From Misgurnus anguillicaudatus (lineage: Eukaryota; Chordata; Actinopteri; Cypriniformes; Cobitidae), in NCBI RefSeq assembly GCF_027580225.2, contig NC_073348.2:22650501-22714500 (forward strand): 64,000 nt of DNA. The letters are read 5' to 3'. This document shows, piece after piece, positions 12,331 to 23,898 of this stretch. Below the pieces are notes generated by a model that did not search any database, was not told the DNA's origin, and saw nothing but the letters and a program-made list of their open reading frames with translations. A program made the translations under genes and the position numbers. Positions within the stretch are counted from its first letter, which is position 1. Each line of letters begins with the position of its first letter.

Positions 12331-12640
12331 ATCACAGGTCTGTTGAATGCTGTATTCTGATTGGCTGAGAAATGTTCCACATGTATGCATTATTTTTCGA
12401 TAACCACACACCTAACTTGTCAAATGTCTTAAATAGGCACCAAAGCAATGTTTGTGTTAACTGTGGTAAAAGCAGAATAATTGACTCTGGTCCTCTGAAT
12501 TATTTAAAAATAATGCACACCTGCGGTGTAACGGCACTCCGCTTCACGTCGTGCCGCATTACCTCTTGGGTGCATTATTTTCTTAGAATTCAATGGCCTG
12601 TCGTCAGTTATTCCTTACATATACAATCCAGATTAGTGGC
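12331..12640 (+). repeat. Fish foldback MITE ('gctgtattctgattggctga' family)
   Basis: The stretch from 'cacaggtctgttgaatgc' through 'cgcttcacgtcgtgccgc' to 'ggcctgtcgtcagttattcc' is a layout I recognise as a common cyprinid non-autonomous element. The 'taatgcacacctgc' and 'gtgcattatttt' segments are inverted relative to one another. The open frame across it is a repeat translation. Confidence 0.5.
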
Positions 12641-13084
12641 AACTCACATTAGTAATTATCAATTAGGTTTAATTTGGTTTTAGATCCATAGCTGCTAGCA
12701 TCAGTTTTATGGTCTGGGTATGACAGAGTATGTTGTACACACAATTAAAAAAACAGAAAAGTATGGATTAGTAGGATTTGATGGATGGATGGACATGACA
12801 GACTTGTATTGGACTTGATTCTTGGTTAATCAATTTTAATGACATAAAAAAGATGTTTCAGTTTGAAGTTAGTCACTATGGTTACAGACTTCACAGCTAT
12901 TCTGAGAATATTAAAGGACCTTGATTTTAATTATTATTTTATACAGACAGTATTGAAATGATCCTAGTGTACTGCCTGAACAGGACAGTTCAATACAAAT
13001 CTCAATAACACTGACTTTGTTAACATGGCAGTTTCTCAATTCAAATTTGTAATATTTACTTTACAAATGGCTTATACTTTTTAA
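12641..13084. other. Unassigned DNA
   Basis: AT-rich with no gene. It contains a short GATG run at about 12780-12795. Confidence 0.4.
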
Positions 13085-13215
13085 CTTCTTTATTACTCAT
13101 TACATTATAGCTCATTGGAATGCTTGATTCTGATTGGCCAATCACAACATTTGCAGGTTTGTAATTCCCAGATAACAACAACTCAAAACTAATAACACAC
13201 GGTAACCCAAATGCT
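13085..13215 (+). repeat. MITE fragment ('tgattctgattggccaatca')
   Basis: The 'ctgattggcc' signature and the flanking 'ggaatgcttgattc' resemble the left part of TA-target MITEs of fish. No matching right end was found. Confidence 0.35.
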
Positions 13216-13400
13216 GCAAATAATTTTGACAGGTACAGTTTATTATCAAACAAAAAATACAATTTTATATTTATTTAAATGACATATATGACATTATATT
13301 TACAAATGATTAAACCAAAAAGTATGTTTGTGACATTTGACTGTCTTGTCTTGAAACTGAAAGTGAACAGTTTTCCTCGAGGAAGGTCTGCATTCATTAA

Positions 13401-13822
13401 AGGGGACATATCATGAAAATCTGATTTTTTTCTATGTTTAAGTGCTATAATTGGGTCCCCAGTGCTTCTATCAACATAGAAAATGTGGTAAAGAACAACC
13501 CAATTCTGTAAATCATTCTCTGCAAGCATGTGAAAAAGTAGGTCATTGAAATTTGGCTCCCCTTGTGATGTCAGAAGGAGATAATACCACCCCTTAATGT
13601 GCACTATCCAACCACGGCACTGCCATTTAGTGCAGAGATCGGCTTATTTGAATTTAAAAGGACACACCCAAAATGACACATTTTTTCTCACACCTTCAAA
13701 GTGGCAATTTTAACATGCTATAATAAATTATCTGTTGGGTATTTTGAACTAAAACGTACGTACTCTTGGGAGACCAAATATTAATAAATATTAATACATC
13801 AAAAAGTCTTGTGAAATGCCCT
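13401..13822 (+). mobile_element. TTAA-target MITE family A, complete copy (422 bp)
   Basis: TTAA lies at 13397-13400 and at 13823-13826. The left end is AGGGGACATATCATGAAA and the right end, reverse complemented, AGGGCATTTCACAAGAC. The body is shared with 3944-4352. It is non-coding. Confidence 0.85.
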
Positions 13823-13826
13823 TTAA

Positions 13827-15056
13827 AAATGAGCAAATTAAATATTTTAAATCAACTTTTGACACATTCCACAAAGCTATCATATTTGTTTCTTATTGAG
13901 TCTGGTTAAGTCAAAACCAGTTCATTCAAATTAGGCTCTATGAACAATATACCGTATCAACAATTTCTCTCATTGTCTTTGTGTTTCGGCCTGACAGATA
14001 TTATTTATATATATTAGTTTTGTAGCTGTACACCGCTTTTCTTGCCTATATGACAGGTAGTAGTTATTTTTAAATGAATCATATAAATCTAATGAAATGA
14101 GCATTGAAGGTAGTCATTACACAGATTGACATTAAAGCATACAAAATGTATTTATATTTACAGTATGATGCTAACAAAGACTTTCTCACAGTAAAAAACA
14201 AATATTGCAAGGGCAGTTACCGTTTGAGCAATTCCAGCGTTATTGATGTGACATTTGCAGTCAAAATTGAGAATGTATTTATTATTATATTGAACCATCT
14301 GTTTATATTTCTCTAAATATCGAATAAAGTTGAGACATCAGAAAAAATATCAGTCTAATTTACAGTAATTTTTTAAATTTTAGATGAGGTAAACATGGGA
14401 TAATAACAAACAAGTAGAAAGGTGTGGCTCTTTAAAGAACATGTATTATTTATTTTATTTTGTGCATGCATATATTTATTGTATTATAGGAAGAAATTGT
14501 GTTATGAACATGACATTTCTCTGTTATGGATGTAACAATTAAAAATTTGCACTTACTTAACTATAAAAAATTGTTTAAAAATATGGTTTAAAACTTGAAC
14601 AGATACTAAACCACCAAATATTGACAACTAAAATTCAGATGGTTAAAAACTTTGGGTAAAAACTTTACTTTTCAAAATAAGGTTGGCATTTGCATGAACT
14701 TGCCCATTTGATTTTCTCTGTACATGTACATTATAGAAAGATTTTGGTGTCAACCAGCAGCTGTGTTTAAGCGACAAAGCTGGATGGCACTTTCGCACGT
14801 CTCAGTGTTTCAATGCTGGCAAACTGCTTTGACCTCACATGAAAGGCATTACAGATAGTTTCATTGAAGGACAATTTTCCACCTGGTCCTTTAAACATCA
14901 CAGCTCATGACAGTCAGTAAGACCTTCGGGATATCATCAGATGTGTAGTGTTGTCACATTAACGCATTATTGTCATTAGTCAGATGACATTTACAAGTTA
15001 AATCTCTCCTTTATCCCAGCTCTCTGAATAGTCACATATTATATGCGACTGTATAC
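13827..15056. other. AT-rich unique DNA, no gene
   Basis: No open frame has support and no known repeat is seen. The inverted partner of 10081-10120 lies at 14806-14840. Confidence 0.4.
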
Positions 15057-15366
15057 CAGAGGTCTTCAACCTTTTTCAGGCCCGGGACCCCTTAATCGAT
15101 AGAGAGGAGGAGCAGGGACCCCCAGTACATATTTTAAATAAAGACTGGATTTGCATACTTTGTTATGATGGTTACATTACAAAGATATAAAAAAATTATT
15201 TTGGTATGCAGATATTTTAATCAAGTTTTGATTTTTATCATTAGTCTATTAATGCAATTTGTTGGATGCCTAATAAAAAATGTTTTTTAAAATTGAAACA
15301 TTATTTGAAGGACCCCTGATAATACCACCAGGGACCCCCAAAGGGACCACCAGTTGAAGACCCCTG
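15057..15366 (+). mobile_element. hAT MITE, 310 bp, complete
   Basis: Inverted ends CAGAGGTCTTCAACC and, reverse complemented, CAGGGGTCTTCAACTGG are flanked by 8-base duplications CTGTATAC (15049-15056) and TTGTATAC (15367-15374). The 'gggacccc' subterminal motifs are typical of fish hAT MITEs. Confidence 0.9.
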
Positions 15367-15374
15367 TTGTATAC

Positions 15375-15814
15375 TGTAAAATTCAGGCAAAAGTCTCATA
15401 ATTCAGTTATGAGAATGGGAACATTAAAGTATATCTATGACATGGCCTTACTCAGCCAGTATTAAATATATCAAGGTTATATTTTCACAAAATGTACTTT
15501 ACATTTTATGTAGATAGCAGTAAATCACAAAAATGACTTTAGCTGGCTTTTCACAGAATGGGTCACACATTCACATTTGGCACATTGTGATCAGTTACGA
15601 GAACTAATGACATCATTAAGTAAATGATAATAGCGTTTTCATTTTGGGGTGAATATAACAGCTAAACTATCTTCTCAAATTGCTTCTAGTCCCATCACAT
15701 AGCAATTTCACAAAATACATAAAATCAGCCTCTGAATTAATGTTGTAAAGTTTAGGCTTTGAAGTCTTGCTTATATTAAATCACTTTACAGTCACAAACA
15801 AAATGTTCCTGTGT
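15375..15814. other. Unassigned DNA
   Basis: AT-rich. No gene or named repeat is seen. Confidence 0.4.
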
Positions 15815-15894
15815 TCCTGTAGCTCAATTGCTACTGTAAAGCATTGCGTTAGCAGTACAAAAGGTCATGGGTTTAAAACACATAGGGCCCTATT

Positions 15895-17111
15895 TTAACG
15901 ATCTGAAGCGCAAGTGTGAAGCGCAAAACGCAAGTGACTTTGTGGGCGGATCTTGGGCGCTGTTGCTATTTTCCCGGCGGGAGATATAACTCCAGGCGCA
16001 AATCAATAAGGGGTTGGTCTGAAGAAGGTTCATTATTCATAGGTGTGGTTTGGGCGTAACGTCAAATAATCCAATCAGAACGTCATCCAACATTCCTTTT
16101 AAACACAAGTGCGCAAGTTCCATGGCGGGTTGCTATTATTATGACGGATTTACCAGGTGCACACCAGGAACGGTTCACAGCCGAGGAGACCGACGTTCTT
16201 GTAAGAGCAGTCAAAGACAGAGAAGTTGTTTTGTATGGGGATGGGAGAAACCCGCCCAAATCAGCGTCGGTTAAACAGGTGTGGGAGGAAATAGCCACAA
16301 TTGTCTCATCAGCTGGCATCCCCATTGTTGCGCCAAGCCCTACAATGATGTCAGGGGACGGGAGAATCCCAAGCTTGCCAGCATAAATCGGGCACGCCGT
16401 GTAACGGGAGGTGGATCTGCCTCTACACATGACCTGACGCCAGCAGAGGACATCGCTGCGTCCACCCTCACCGCTGAAAGCCAAGAAATGCAAGCAGTCC
16501 AACCCCAAAGTACATCAAGTTCACATACATTAAGGTTTCTTATGAAAACCTTTTAATTATTATTTACATAAAATAAACGTTATACAGCCACACAACAAAC
16601 TTATGAAAACATTTTAATCGTTATTTGCATGAGAATTTTTTAACGCAGCCACACAATAATTAAAAACTACACAATGCTCACCACAATGATTTCTCTTATC
16701 TCATGTGTTAATATTTTTTATTGTAACAATTTATGATTTGCAAAAATAACTGTTGCATCTGTGTAGATTAAATAAGCAAAGTGTGTGCGCGTTGTGCACG
16801 CTATACATTATGGTCAAGCATGCGCCCTTAAAATAGCATAATGAACCACGCGCAACGTGCCACTGACTTTAGACTAGTTTTTTTGTGGTCAGTGGCGCAA
16901 TTGTTTTTTGAAACTGCAAAATAGCATCAGGGATGGTTTGCACTGGAACACGCCTCCTTTTTTGCGCTGAACCGTCCAGGGAGCGCGAGTTCATTCCCTA
17001 GTTTGACGACGTGCGTCTGTGGAGGGAAAAACCCGCTGCGCGCCGGTGCAAAATACGAATGATACATGCGTCACTGACAAAGTCAATTGCGCTGGGTGCA
17101 AGATAGGGCCC
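15895..17111 (+). mobile_element. PIF/Harbinger-type element, 1217 bp
   Basis: The ends are GGGCCCTATTTTAACG and, reverse complemented, GGGCCCTATCTTGCACCC, flanked by a 3-base ATA duplication (15892-15894 and 17112-17114). Inner 'gcgcaa' clusters follow each end, as in fish Harbinger elements. It encodes only a broken Myb/SANT-like frame and no DDE transposase, so it is non-autonomous. It sits in a SINE. Confidence 0.85.
16141..16556 (+). pseudogene. Harbinger Myb/SANT-like accessory protein, frameshifted
   Basis: From the ATG at 16141 the frame encodes an N-terminal Myb/SANT-like domain (RFTAEETDVLVRAVKDRE, then SVKQVWEEIATIVSSAG). This is the DNA-binding accessory protein that PIF/Harbinger elements encode beside their transposase. 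The frame runs into a stop at 16386. The continuation of the family's protein is in another frame from about 16335 (YNDVRGRENPKLASINRARR, then VTGGGSAS). A single frameshift near 16330-16345 therefore breaks it. In complete elements this protein helps the transposase into the nucleus and onto the element ends. Confidence 0.75.
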
Positions 17112-17128
17112 ATAGTGATAAAATGCAT

Positions 17129-18015
17129 ATTATAAAACGGCTCGTTTTGGTTCTTCATTCTGATTGGTTGAAACGCGTTCTATGTTGTTTTAGTCTTAAA
17201 TGAATATTTCCGCGATTATCAACTAGATCGCAATCTTAGCCCACTTAAACACTGACGCATTCACTCGACACAACAGCGTTGTGGTGGATTTAGCGTGATG
17301 TGTAAGTTTTGATGGCTCTGAATCTGATCTCTTACAAAAGTTCTTCACAAAAATGGAATTATCTTTGCTTTTAGCTGAAAATTTGAGAGGTGATAACTGT
17401 TAAGAGAACAAATGAAGGTAGGATGAAACTTTTTTTTGTTGTTGTTGTTGTTTTTGGAAAGCGGATGGTCTGTTCTTTCATTTGATATTTTATGTTTATT
17501 TAAAAACGAAAATTTTTCTGTAAGGCATTAAACTAAAACTGGGTGGCAACTTAAAAAAAAAAACGCTGACGGTGAAAGAGTTAAGCATGCTTCCTAGCGT
17601 ATTTGATCATCACTTCAACGATATGTTAGTGTATATTTTATTTGAATGTTGATTTATAAAAATAAACACCACATAAACATCTTTAATAATATTTTCATTG
17701 TGTCTTTGCTGGTCTGTGTTGCTTGAGAATTGCGCTCTGTTGCAGCCACACTTGATTCTGAGGAACTACTTTGTTTGGCGGAAGAGTAATAGTTGTACTA
17801 ATATAATTACAACTTATTTGTGTTTCATTTTGTGAAACCCTGCTATGCATATGAAGTAACCGTTTTATAAACGCAATAAACCCCGCAAAGCAGTGGGGTT
17901 ACAGTGCATTTTATAACAGCTAAGGGGTTTTCCGCTTCGCATCGTGCCTAACAACGCCCCTTAGCTGTTATAAAATGCACTGGTAACCCACTGCTTCTTG
18001 GGGCTTATTGCTTTA
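17129..18015 (+). mobile_element. Foldback-type element containing family X copy 2
   Basis: The segment interrupts the SINE and is flanked by GCAT at 17125-17128 and 18016-18019. Its left part has the 'cattctgattggttgaaacg' signature and family X motifs (17205-17590). Its right part is a strong hairpin (17887-17996): 'ctaaggggttttccg' to 'cgccccttagctg' with arms of about 40 bases around a 25-base loop. No coding capacity is seen. Confidence 0.7.
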
Positions 18016-18150
18016 GCATGTATAGCTTGTAAGGCACTACAAGTCATTTTGTATAAAAGTTTCTGTCAATAAAATAATAAATATAAATGTAATAGGATGC
18101 AGCAAAGGTTTATCTCACAATTCTCTGTTAGAGACTTAAGCATGTTTTCC

Positions 18151-18154
<4 letters not shown>

Positions 18155-18240
<86 letters not shown>
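18155..18240. repeat. (GA)n microsatellite, about 43 units
   Basis: An uninterrupted GA run. Apparent reading frames of alternating Arg-Glu or Ser-Leu here are artefacts of it. Confidence 0.98.
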
Positions 18241-18246
<6 letters not shown>

Positions 18247-19620
18247 GTGTGTATTGTAAAAAGACAATATACTGTATGTCTTCAATTTGATGGCCACTCT
18301 CTTTAAGAGACTTAATGTCAGAAGATTTGCTGTGCAATTTTTCTTATCATTCAAAACTAAAGTTTTTATTTTCAGCTTTGGGAACTTCAATAATTGACAT
18401 TTACAAAAATCGTACACGTACAAATCATTCAGGCGCAGTTCACAGAAATGCATTCTATTAGCTTAAGGAACCTCATCAGCACAGATTTACCTTTTATTCA
18501 GTTTTTTATTTTGCAATAACCTAAACAGATATTAAAAGTTTGACTGACAGAATATATCTGTATGTGTGACTCGAGCAGAATACAATTGGCCATTATGAAC
18601 AGTGTTTATGTAATACAGTGTTTTCACAGATGGTTGCTTGTTTATTCTTGAGCTAAATGTTTAGAAAAATATTTTTTACATGCCCACATTTATTTTCTGG
18701 TTCCTCACTTAAATTAGGAGTAAATTAAACTGACATTTTTGTATAGTGAAGTTTGATGTTTTGATAGTGTGACAAGTTTTGGTAATTAAAAGTTTTCCTA
18801 TTTGCAGATCAATGTATATTAAATGTCTGTCTCTACCAGACTCACCTGAAGACTTCGTGATAAATCATGAAAATGTCAGACTGAGGGCCCTATAGCGCAA
18901 TGTCGGGTGTACAAACCACATAACGTGTTGTGTATTGACCATCCCAGGTGACGCAGGGTCTGGAGCCTTCACTTTTTTAGTGTAGTGTTTTCCTATCCAT
19001 CAAATGGTATGAACAAATGTGCTTGGGAAAATTTTCCATGAAATCATTCAATAACTAAACTATATCAAAATACACAATCACAACATTGTAAATCAGTGAT
19101 TGTTCCCTCTTTTCTTAAGATAAATCAAATTTCAGTAAAGTTTTTCTGTTTGCTTGCCATTTATTCACAATTTAGTAACTGATCTCTAGGAGAAATGACT
19201 GAATGAGGGGAAGCCTCTAAGATCGAAACATGTCTTATTTATGAATTTTCTTGACTCTTCTTCTTATATCTGACTGTTCTGGATGTACTTTGTATCAAAG
19301 GCTCACAGTTTGAAAAATGCCTTTAATGTGACATACTTCATTGTAGAACAGGATATTGAGCACGGAAAACACAGGACGGGACATGATTTTGAATTGATTT
19401 TTGAATCATTCGGCTTGTGAAAGTCTCTGTTGCATGCCAGAATAGATGCAGGTGGTTGCAGGAGAGGGTTTGAAAAATAAGAGAGCTTTGTGAGCTGAAA
19501 AGAAGTCATTTCTTATACAGTGTTATGATTAAAGATACAAAGATTTTATGCTTAGAGTAAAAAGTAAAAAATGACCGGAACACCTGGCACACGCAGAATA
19601 ATAACTTTGTTCCATAATAT
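18241..19620. other. Unassigned DNA, no gene
   Basis: AT-rich. A 'agggccctatagcgcaatg' string at 18886 could be a Harbinger end fragment, but no partner was found. Confidence 0.35.
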
Positions 19621-20308
19621 ACACTCACCTAAAGGATTATTAGGAACACCTGTTCAATTTCTCATTAATGCAATTATCTAATCAACCAATCACATGGCAG
19701 TTGCTTCAATGCATTTAGGGGTGGTCCTGGTCAAAACAATCTTCTGAACTCCAAACTGAATGTCAGAATGGGAAAGAAATGTGATTTAAGCAATTTTGAG
19801 CGTGGCATGGTTGTTGGTGCCAGACGGGCCGGTCTGAGTATTTCACAATCTGCTCAGTTACTTGGATTTTTACGCGCAACCATTTCTAGGGTTTACAAAG
19901 AATGGTGTGAAAAGGGAAAAACATCCAGTATGCGGGTTGATGCTAGAGGTCAAAGGAGAATGGGCCGACTGATTTAAGCTGATAGAAGAGCAACTTTGAC
20001 TTTAATAACCACTGGTTACAACCGAGGTATTCAGCAAAGCATTTGTGAATTCACAACACACACAACCTTGAGGCGGATGGGCTACAACAGCAGAAGACCC
20101 CACCGGGTACCACTCATCTCCACTACAAATAGGAAAAAGATGCTACGATTTGCATGAGCTCACCAAAATTTGACAGTTGAAGACTGGAAAAATGTTGCCT
20201 CATCTGATGAGTCTCAATTAAGATGGTAGAGTCAGAATTTGGCGTAAACAGAATGAGAACATGGAACTATCATGCCTTGTTACCACTGTGCAGGCTGGTG
20301 GTGGTGGT
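19621..20308 (+). mobile_element. Tc1 element, left part only
   Basis: It begins with the Tc1 terminal sequence 'cactcacctaaaggattatt' next to a TA. It continues through the 5' untranslated region into the transposase remnant, and ends abruptly inside the coding region ('caggctggtggtggtggt'), where the next element starts. The right part is not found downstream. It is the same family as 2397-3225. Confidence 0.9.
19768..20308 (+). pseudogene. Tc1 transposase remnant (N-terminal part)
   Basis: The ATG at 19768 starts a recognisable Tc1 transposase: KKCDLSNFERGMVVGARRAG, SISQSAQLLG, then the second helix-turn-helix region ending RRMGRLI. Compared with the copy at 2397-3225 it lacks about eight residues after KTSSM. 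It then hits a nonsense codon (TAA) at 19975. Decayed coding sequence continues to about 20308 (TLRRMGYNSRRPHRVPLIST). The catalytic region is mostly absent. Confidence 0.9.
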
Positions 20309-22520
20309 TAGAGATGCGCGGATGGGCTATTATTTCATCCGCAACCGCATCACAAAACTCATCATCCGTCCGCCATCCATCCGCACCAACGTTTCTGACC
20401 AGTTTTCAAAACCGCACCCGCCCGCCATCCGCTGACTGGGCGATGCAAGGCGCTGCTGATGACAGCCGCTGCTGATGACAGCCGTGAGACTAGAAAGCCC
20501 TAGAATATAAGCAGTGAACTCAGGCTATGTTTACATTAATGCGTTTATCCTTTAAAACGCGTTACTTTTGCTACGTTTACGCCTTTCATCTACACTACAT
20601 CACCGTTTTCGACCCTCATAAACGGATTCGTTCGTCAACGCTGCAGCCCCTGTTTTAGTTTGAGAACTCAGACGTTGCGCTGAGTGTAAATGTAGATGGA
20701 GTCTTATGTAAACGAACAGCTGATGTTAACATGACAGCACATCATTTTCAAAGTAAAAATTATTTTATTCAGGTAAATGGAGGTTTGCAACGGAGGTTTT
20801 GACAAAAATAGTAAACATCTACCAACCAGCTATTATACATGCTATATCGGATTGTTTTAACATGTATCATCATAGATAATGTCTATTTTATATTTATGTT
20901 TGAGTATTGTTGGGTTTGAATATTGTTGTAATGTGTTTATGTTTTGTTTAAATTTAGTTAGCTTCTTAAGAAAGATAGATTGTAATTTTAAACGCCCAAC
21001 GCCATAGGGCGTTGTAAAGGCCAATATGAAGGGAGAATTGTAATGGGTCAGACATTATTTTCGAGTTTAATTTTAAGTTTTGTTTTCTAATTTAAAATGA
21101 ATTTCGTTTCAGATAATTTGTCTCTTAATTTTAATCGATGTTTTGTTGATAAGTTTTGTGAATATAAATTAATAAAAACAATAAACTCAACATCATTAAT
21201 ATTTAATGCTCGTTTAGCCGCTTGCGCTTTTAGCAATTTCAGCAATTTCTTTGTTGCTAGCGGAGGACGTGCACGGACCTCGCACACATTTAAAAATTAA
21301 CGCAATAAGCATTTCTGTAGGCTAAGCTATACTTCACCTCTTACTATGTTCGATTGAAGTTTGCATTTGCTGAAATTTATTTTTGCTTCAAGTTCGTTTA
21401 GTACTGTTCACTTGAATGCTTTCTTTTTAAATCATAAAGACCAGTCTCCGATCGGCGCACATGACATGGGACAAAAATAAATAAATAAATAGCCTAAATT
21501 AAAAGCACAAATTACATAGTATGCACTGGTGTCATCCTGATTTACCACTTTGTAAAACTTATTCCAGGCAACCCTTTTCTGACCTTTTATTTCCTTTGTT
21601 TTTAATTCTCTTTTTTTTTAGTTTGCCACGTACCTCCTTCGCCGGCGTTGATAAGAGCTGTGTCAAAATGCTTCCTCATTTCTCCGCGCTGTTAATGATA
21701 GAACGAATGGATCCTTAACAGCCAAGGCTATCCCAAACAATTTATTAAAACCAAACCTTCATTAAATAAAAGTGTATTTAGAAAACTTTTTCTTGTCACT
21801 GTTTTAGTATTATAAGTCAGTGGTTCTCAAACTGGGGGCCAGGGCCCCCAGGGGGGCCGCGAGATGGTGCCAGGGGGGCCCCAGTTTTATGACATTTTAT
21901 AAAATACATTCATTTATCATGAATTCTGTATAATTAAATCTAAAAAAATAAGGCTACTAACCAACAGCACTACTTTGTATAACTTCATATGTTTTGTTTA
22001 ATTAAAATGTTACATTTTAGATACGTTTTTGTCATAAATTTCTTTGGGGGGCCGCGAAGGAATGCACTGTACACAAGGGGGGCCGCACACGGAAAAAGTT
22101 TGAGAACCACTGTTATAAGTTATGTTTTGTGTTAATATTATTCGGTTTATATTGCGTATATTTCTAAGGTTGATTATTTGATATACTGTTGTTGAATAGT
22201 TTAATCTACATCAATTTGTCATATTTTCTAAAATAAATTCATATTTTTCTGATTACATATTTATTTTAATAAGTCAGAAATGTCTCCGCTGTTTATTGCT
22301 GACAGGCGCGATGGGCGCTACTGGGGGCGCGTGCAACAGGTGACCCAAATTATGGGTCCTCAGAAGGCTAGACCGTCTCATTTCAGTTCTCTTCGCGAAC
22401 TTCTGAGCCTGCCACCTTGATAGATATAGTGTTCACCTTTAAGGTCGCATGCTTTGAAGGACAAAGCTAATAACAAGCAGTCGATCCGCCACCCGCCCGA
22501 ATTTAATTAAAATATTATTT
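20309..22520 (+). mobile_element. hAT-like element, right end lost
   Basis: It begins TAGAGATGCGCGGATGG exactly where Tc1 sequence stops, then 'catccgcaaccgcatca' and 'gtccgccatccatccgc'. Matching GC-rich subterminal text ('gatccgccacccgcccg') reappears at about 22483-22501 in the same sense, but the expected inverted terminus does not follow. The interior is AT-rich, with no intact transposase. It contains a complete smaller hAT MITE at 21818. The limits are approximate on the right. Confidence 0.5.
21818..22112 (+). mobile_element. hAT MITE, 295 bp, complete with perfect 8-bp TSD
   Basis: Inverted ends CAGTGGTTCTCAAACT and AGTTTGAGAACCACTG are flanked by identical TTATAAGT at 21810-21817 and 22113-22120. 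'ggggggccgcgaag' subterminal repeats occur on both sides. Confidence 0.97.
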
Positions 22521-23643
22521 TTTCTAAAGGAGATACAGGTACGACACCGGCCACTGCATGTTAGTTACATCTCACATGTAAATCACGCTAGTGCTCTTAT
22601 GCGTTGGTTAAAACCCACCAATGGAGTAAATGCATTTGCATTTTAATGAGAGAAAACCGAACTGTTTGTTGAGTTTGTTTGGTGGCAGACCAGAAGAATT
22701 GTCAGGCTTCTAAAAACGTTGAGTTCATGGTGTATAGCACATTAATCATTGCGACTGGGCGAGTGGTCTACAAGTAGTGTTCCACTTCATTATCCGTGTG
22801 GCCCAATGCGCTGTCATAATAGGCCAAAGAGAAGCGTGAACGCTTTAGATAGAGGAAGCGAAACAACTCCAATCTCTTTTCCCAGCTATCCATGTGGGCA
22901 CTTAGTGATAGTCCCACAAGCAACAGGGACAAGTGTGCCAACTTTATGTGTTGAAGTGAAGTTTCAGATGGAGTATGGGACCATTATGAAGTTCTCTGAC
23001 TGCAGGCGATGTCAAGAGATGACTCTAGCGTCCAAAGTTTTACTCCAAAGTTGACTTGTGAAAACTTTTATACAGATACACTGAACAGTTGCTTTACTTT
23101 TTGTAATGGCCAGTATAGGCACTTTCTTGGTGTAAAAAATGAATATAATACATCATACCCGATATAAAACTAACAAAACATCAATCTTGAGACGTTGGTC
23201 TTCCTTGCTGCGTTCAAAATACATTAGCTTTCATAGTGTCTAATAAAATAGAGATGTTAAAGATTGAGGTTTAAATCACACATGTTTCCTTCAAATTTAC
23301 TCATACAAAGCTTTTGCAAATGCTCAGCTGCTTTGTTCTCAAACTGATTTGGAGCTAGTGGGGGAAAATCATCTAGAAATGAAAATATGTAAAAGCAATG
23401 CTAAAATATATACATAATTTTTTGAGGAGCATATTGTAATAAAATCATTCACTATTGACTCTTATTAAAGTTATCGTAAAGCTGCCAAAGTTTATTTTCC
23501 ATTGCTGAAGTCTGTTTTTAGTGTGATTGTTAGCACAAATTCAGCTTTTGCCAATTTTTAGTAAAGCTCAGCACTTTTATTTTTACTTATTGTAGGTTAT
23601 TTACAGACATTTTTCAGTGGTAGATACTGTGTTGGGTTTTAGA
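22521..23643. other. Unique-looking DNA, candidate conserved non-coding block
   Basis: The part from about 22680 to 23060 is of balanced composition and repeat-free. A 101-codon frame there (22749-23054) shows no known domain. Nothing else is seen. Confidence 0.3.
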
Positions 23644-23647
23644 TTAA

Positions 23648-23866
23648 AGGTATAGTTCACCCAAAAATGAAAATTCTGTCATCATATACTCCCCCTCTTG
23701 TTGTTACAAACCATTATTTATTCTTTTATTCTGGTAAACACAAAGGAAGATATTTTGAGAAATATGTAACCAAAACGTTTTTGGACCCTATTTACTTCCA
23801 TAGTAGAAAAAAAAGAATACTATGGAAGTTAATGGGATCCACGAATGGTTTGGTTGCAGTAAAATG
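23648..23866 (+). mobile_element. Angel-like TTAA foldback MITE, left half
   Basis: TTAA (23644-23647) is followed by AGGTATAGTTCACCC and then 'aaaaatgaaaattctgtcat', shared with the complete copy at 39708-40030. The right arm is absent. The name Angel is from memory and may not be exact. Confidence 0.75.
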
Positions 23867-23898
23867 ATTTTCCTGATAACCCTATCTCACAGCAAGTT

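Larger units (their letters stand above)
15815..18095 (+). mobile_element. tRNA-derived SINE split by two later insertions
   Basis: The tRNA-like head (box A-like TAGCTCAATTG at 15820, degenerate box B near 15872) runs to 15894. It is interrupted by a Harbinger element, resumes as 'gtgataaaatgcat' (17112-17128), is interrupted again by a foldback element, and resumes from 18020 with 'tgtatagcttgtaaggcac'. The last part then reaches the 'gtataaaagtttctgtcaa' body and AAT-rich tail characteristic of DANA/HE-type fish SINEs. The three pieces together make one element about 175 bp long. The pieces abut exactly when the two insertions and one copy of each target duplication are removed. Confidence 0.75.

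Noticed and set aside
15815..15894. tRNA gene
   Set aside because: Degenerate box B and SINE body downstream. It is a SINE head.
18097..18453. Open frames on both strands across the GA tract
   Set aside because: They only translate the microsatellite (Arg-Glu or Ser-Leu runs). There is no other coding evidence.
18886..18905. Second Harbinger element starting 'agggccctatagcgc'
   Set aside because: No matching inverted end or duplication was found within several kb.
22749..23054. 101-codon plus-strand open frame
   Set aside because: No domain similarity I can name. The sequence looks more like non-coding conserved DNA.
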